Origin: Paulownia fortunei
Taxonomy: Eukaryota; Streptophyta; Magnoliopsida; Lamiales; Paulowniaceae
Length of the DNA stretch: 64,000 nucleotides
Direction: 5' to 3'
NCBI GenBank assembly: GCA_019321725.1
Contig: CM033118.1
Location: 14,038,071 to 14,102,070 of the forward strand
Made by a program: the position numbers and the translations under genes. Within the stretch, counting starts at the first letter, position 1, and each line of letters opens with the position of its first letter. The notes under the pieces are model-generated. The model searched no databases. It was not told the DNA's origin and worked only from the letters and a program-made list of their open reading frames with translations. This document shows, piece after piece, positions 61,615 to 64,000 of the stretch.

Positions 61615-63091
61615 TCTTCCCCTCCTTATTAAAATTTTGTCCTCGAAATTTACTTACCGAAAGAGTTCTAGATACATAACTTTCAAATCATCTACCCTTT
61701 CCCAAGGAACTTCTTCCATTGATTGATTTCTCCATAATACTTTAACCAATGGGATCGTTTTATTTATGAGTTATTTTAATTCTCATAAAATAATCTCTAC
61801 AAGTCTTTCTTCATAACTCAAATCTTCTTTCACCTCTATAGGTTTATTCTTCAGAATATGAGATGGTTTTGCAATATATTTTCTCAACATGGATACATGA
61901 AATACATTGTGCACTTGAGACATTGATCCAGGTAGGTCGAGTTTGTAAGCAACATCCCCAATTCGTTCAATAATATGAAATGGACCAATATATCTAGGAC
62001 TTAACTTTCTTTTCTTTCCAAACTACATAATCCCCTTCATTGGAGATACCTTCAGAAATACTTGATCTCCTACTACAAATTCTAACATTCTTTTTTTTTT
62101 ATCAACATAACTTTTATGTTGGCTCTGGGCAGTCTGCATTCGTTGACGAATTTGTGTCACAACTTCTGTCATTTCTCAAATCATATTTGGGCCTAAAAGC
62201 TTCTTTTCACAAACCTCATCCCAATGAATTGGAGATTTACATTTTCTACCATATAATGCTTCATAGGGAGCCATTACAATAGTAGATTGATAGTTGTTAT
62301 TATAAGAGAATTCCGCTAAAGGTAAAAATTTGCTCCATTGACCATGAAAATCTAATACACAAGCTCTAAGCATATCTTCCAATGTTTGTATTGTTCGCTC
62401 TGATTCTCCATTAGTCTGAGGATGATATGCAATGCTGAAAGATAATTGTGTTCCCAATGCCTTGTGTAAACTCTTCCAGAACATAGACAAAAACCTTGAA
62501 TCTCTATCAGAAATAATAGATAGTGGTACCCCATGAATTTTGACCACTTCTTGTATATATATATATGTACATATGGTCCATGGAATAAGTGGAACACATT
62601 GGAAGAAAGTGAGCAGATTTAGTTAGCCAGTCAATGATAACCCAAATAACATCATGACCTTTAACTATTTTAGGTAATCCCGACATGAAATCTATTGTAA
62701 TTCTTTTTTATTTCCATTCTGGAATAAATAAAGGTTGCAAGGTTCTTGCTGGTCTTTGATGTTCTTCCTTTATTTGTTGACATATCAAACATTATTCTAC
62801 AAATTGAGCAACATCCCTTTTCATACTTGGCCACAGTAATGTGTTATCAAATCTCTATACATTTTAGTAGCTCCTAGATGCACTGAATATGGTGTTGAAT
62901 ATGCCTCTGCCAAAATATATTCCTGAATGTTGTCTACATTAGGCACATATAACCTTTTTCAGAACCGTAAGATACCATTCTCTGACATCTAAAAATCAGA
63001 AAACTTTTTTGAAGCCATATCTTTTATCATTTTAGTAACATATTCATCAACTTGTTGCTCCTGTTGAATTCTATCAATCAAAGTCGGTTGG
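61615..63091 (-). pseudogene. Integrase of E, second copy, truncated
   Basis: The frame 62547-62176 ([18 protein letters not shown], then [16 protein letters not shown]) is longer here than in the first copy, where stops fall inside it. The copy ends at 63091, the point where it jumps to sequence from near 19677. Confidence 0.85.
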
Positions 63092-63092
63092 C

Positions 63093-64000
63093 CAATACAA
63101 GGTGTAATACCCAAATCTCACATACTCACTTGGCCAATATGATTCATGCACTACATGCTACTTATATGCTAATTTGTATTAACATCTACATCTCATCTTT
63201 TTATAGCATTTTTAATCGTTATACCTACTTATTTATCTATGTACAACCTACTTTAATCTCCATATGATCAGATAATACATTATGCCATAATTTCTTAACC
63301 GTTCATTCGATCTCCAAACCGATCAACATTCGATTCTTAAATGATTGTCTAGCTTTCATTTTCTAAAATCACATGCACATATGAACCTTGTATTATGACA
63401 CTTAAATCACATTATATCATGTCTGATATCCAAAGTATGTTAATCTATGGATGTATACCTTTAAAACACCTCGATCAAATTGAATTGAATCATATAAGCT
63501 TACTAGTGACACCTTTAACACTTCTAAAATTATAACATAAAACCTATGTATACTATATTGATCAATCTATTCTTTATCTTATCTAAATGTAGAATTACTT
63601 AATTAGGTTGTAGGATCTCAACCACTAAGATCAAGTGATAGCATTTAGAAACACTAGATTAGGGCTATATAGGGTGTGAAAAATATCAGATTTGAACCAC
63701 AACTTGACACCTCAACCTTGCCACCTTAAGCTTTGCCACCTCAACCTTTCTTCATTTCTATCCTTGAGCCAAAGCCAAACGCTATTTTCTGAGCTATTTC
63801 ACTTCCAAAAACTTCATATTGAATTTTAGAAATTGCTCTCAAGTAATTCCAAGTAAAGAAAAAAAAGTGAAGGAAGCAAAGGGGAGTAAGGAGGAGCAAG
63901 TTGAAGCTAAAATCTATGCATAGGTGAGCTTTAACTTATGTTTTTTATTTAAGTTCTTGAATTGTTTGAGGGTTTATGATTTTTAAAGCTTCTATTATTG
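63093..64000 (+). mobile_element. Second copy of the D pol-element A LTR junction, with an inverted block
   Basis: 63093-63102 repeats the ten D pol bases CAATACAAGG that precede element A at 19677-19686; then the A-type LTR starts at 63103. The LTR follows 19687 to about 19810, then reads inverted over 63226-63646, then follows again to the window end. The LTR is cut by the window edge. Confidence 0.88.
63226..63646. repeat. Inverted LTR block
   Basis: About 420 bases are the reverse complement of what the LTR has here in A, D and E copies (equivalent to about 19810-20235). Flanks on both sides remain in normal order. Confidence 0.85.

Larger units (their letters stand above)
58089..63091 (+). 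repeat. Second copy of window positions 1-5008
   Basis: Direct repeat of 5.0 kb at a distance of about 58.1 kb. It covers copia integrase, D LTR, primer site, D gag, the E insertion with its shortened LTR, and E integrase. All junctions are shared, including target base CATAT and the copia-LTR fusion. Scattered substitutions and small indels separate the copies. Confidence 0.93.

Overview
The window looks like intergenic DNA from a flowering plant, probably a eudicot. It is AT-rich and packed with nested, decayed LTR retrotransposons. Both Ty3/gypsy types seen here (chromovirus-like and Athila-like) and the hAT family are plant-typical. I see no intact cellular gene, rRNA, tRNA or CRISPR. The only intact long reading frame is a 703-aa hAT transposase. 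The only host-like sequence is a broken, intronless cytokinin-activating LOG-type domain carried inside an Athila-like element. The species cannot be named from the sequence.

Layout. Element names A-E and H are local labels. The host of most insertions is an old plus-strand chromovirus-like element D: truncated 5' LTR 376-2147, 3' LTR 44489-47476. It has been split by three insertions. (1) Element E, minus strand, 2896-14591, sits in D gag with target duplication CATAT; E itself carries the hAT element (8197-11500, target duplication TTCTAAGA). (2) Element C, a minus-strand Athila-like fragment (about 14647-18501), accompanies loss of D sequence between gag and RT. (3) Element A, plus strand, 19687-42897, sits in D pol with target duplication CAAGG. 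A's 3' LTR is in turn split by Athila-like element B (29349-41290, target duplication TAGGT). B has the usual gag-PR-RT-RNaseH-INT order, then an extra 3' reading frame: a basic, Cys-bearing N-terminal part followed in the same frame by the LOG domain.

Beyond D there is a very degenerate minus-strand relative (H, 47477-50100), about 0.9 kb with nothing recognisable, a 100-N gap (51018-51117), and a Ty1/copia cluster (51118-58469). The copia cluster holds a plus-strand 3' end, a minus-strand element broken into that element's LTR, and a plus-strand solo LTR with target duplication GTTAT.

From 58089 to the end, the sequence repeats the left part of the window: 58089-63091 matches 1-5008, and 63093-64000 matches 19677 to about 20593. 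About 14.7 kb between those two blocks is missing, and a stretch of about 420 bp of LTR is inverted. This is either a rearranged duplication or the second haplotype left in the assembly; the N gap between the two copies makes the latter plausible.

Nothing here forms a working pathway. The relationships are those of insertion order: D is oldest; then E, C and A; then hAT into E and B into A. Coordinates of LTR and duplication boundaries were read by eye from terminal motifs and pairwise comparison within the window.
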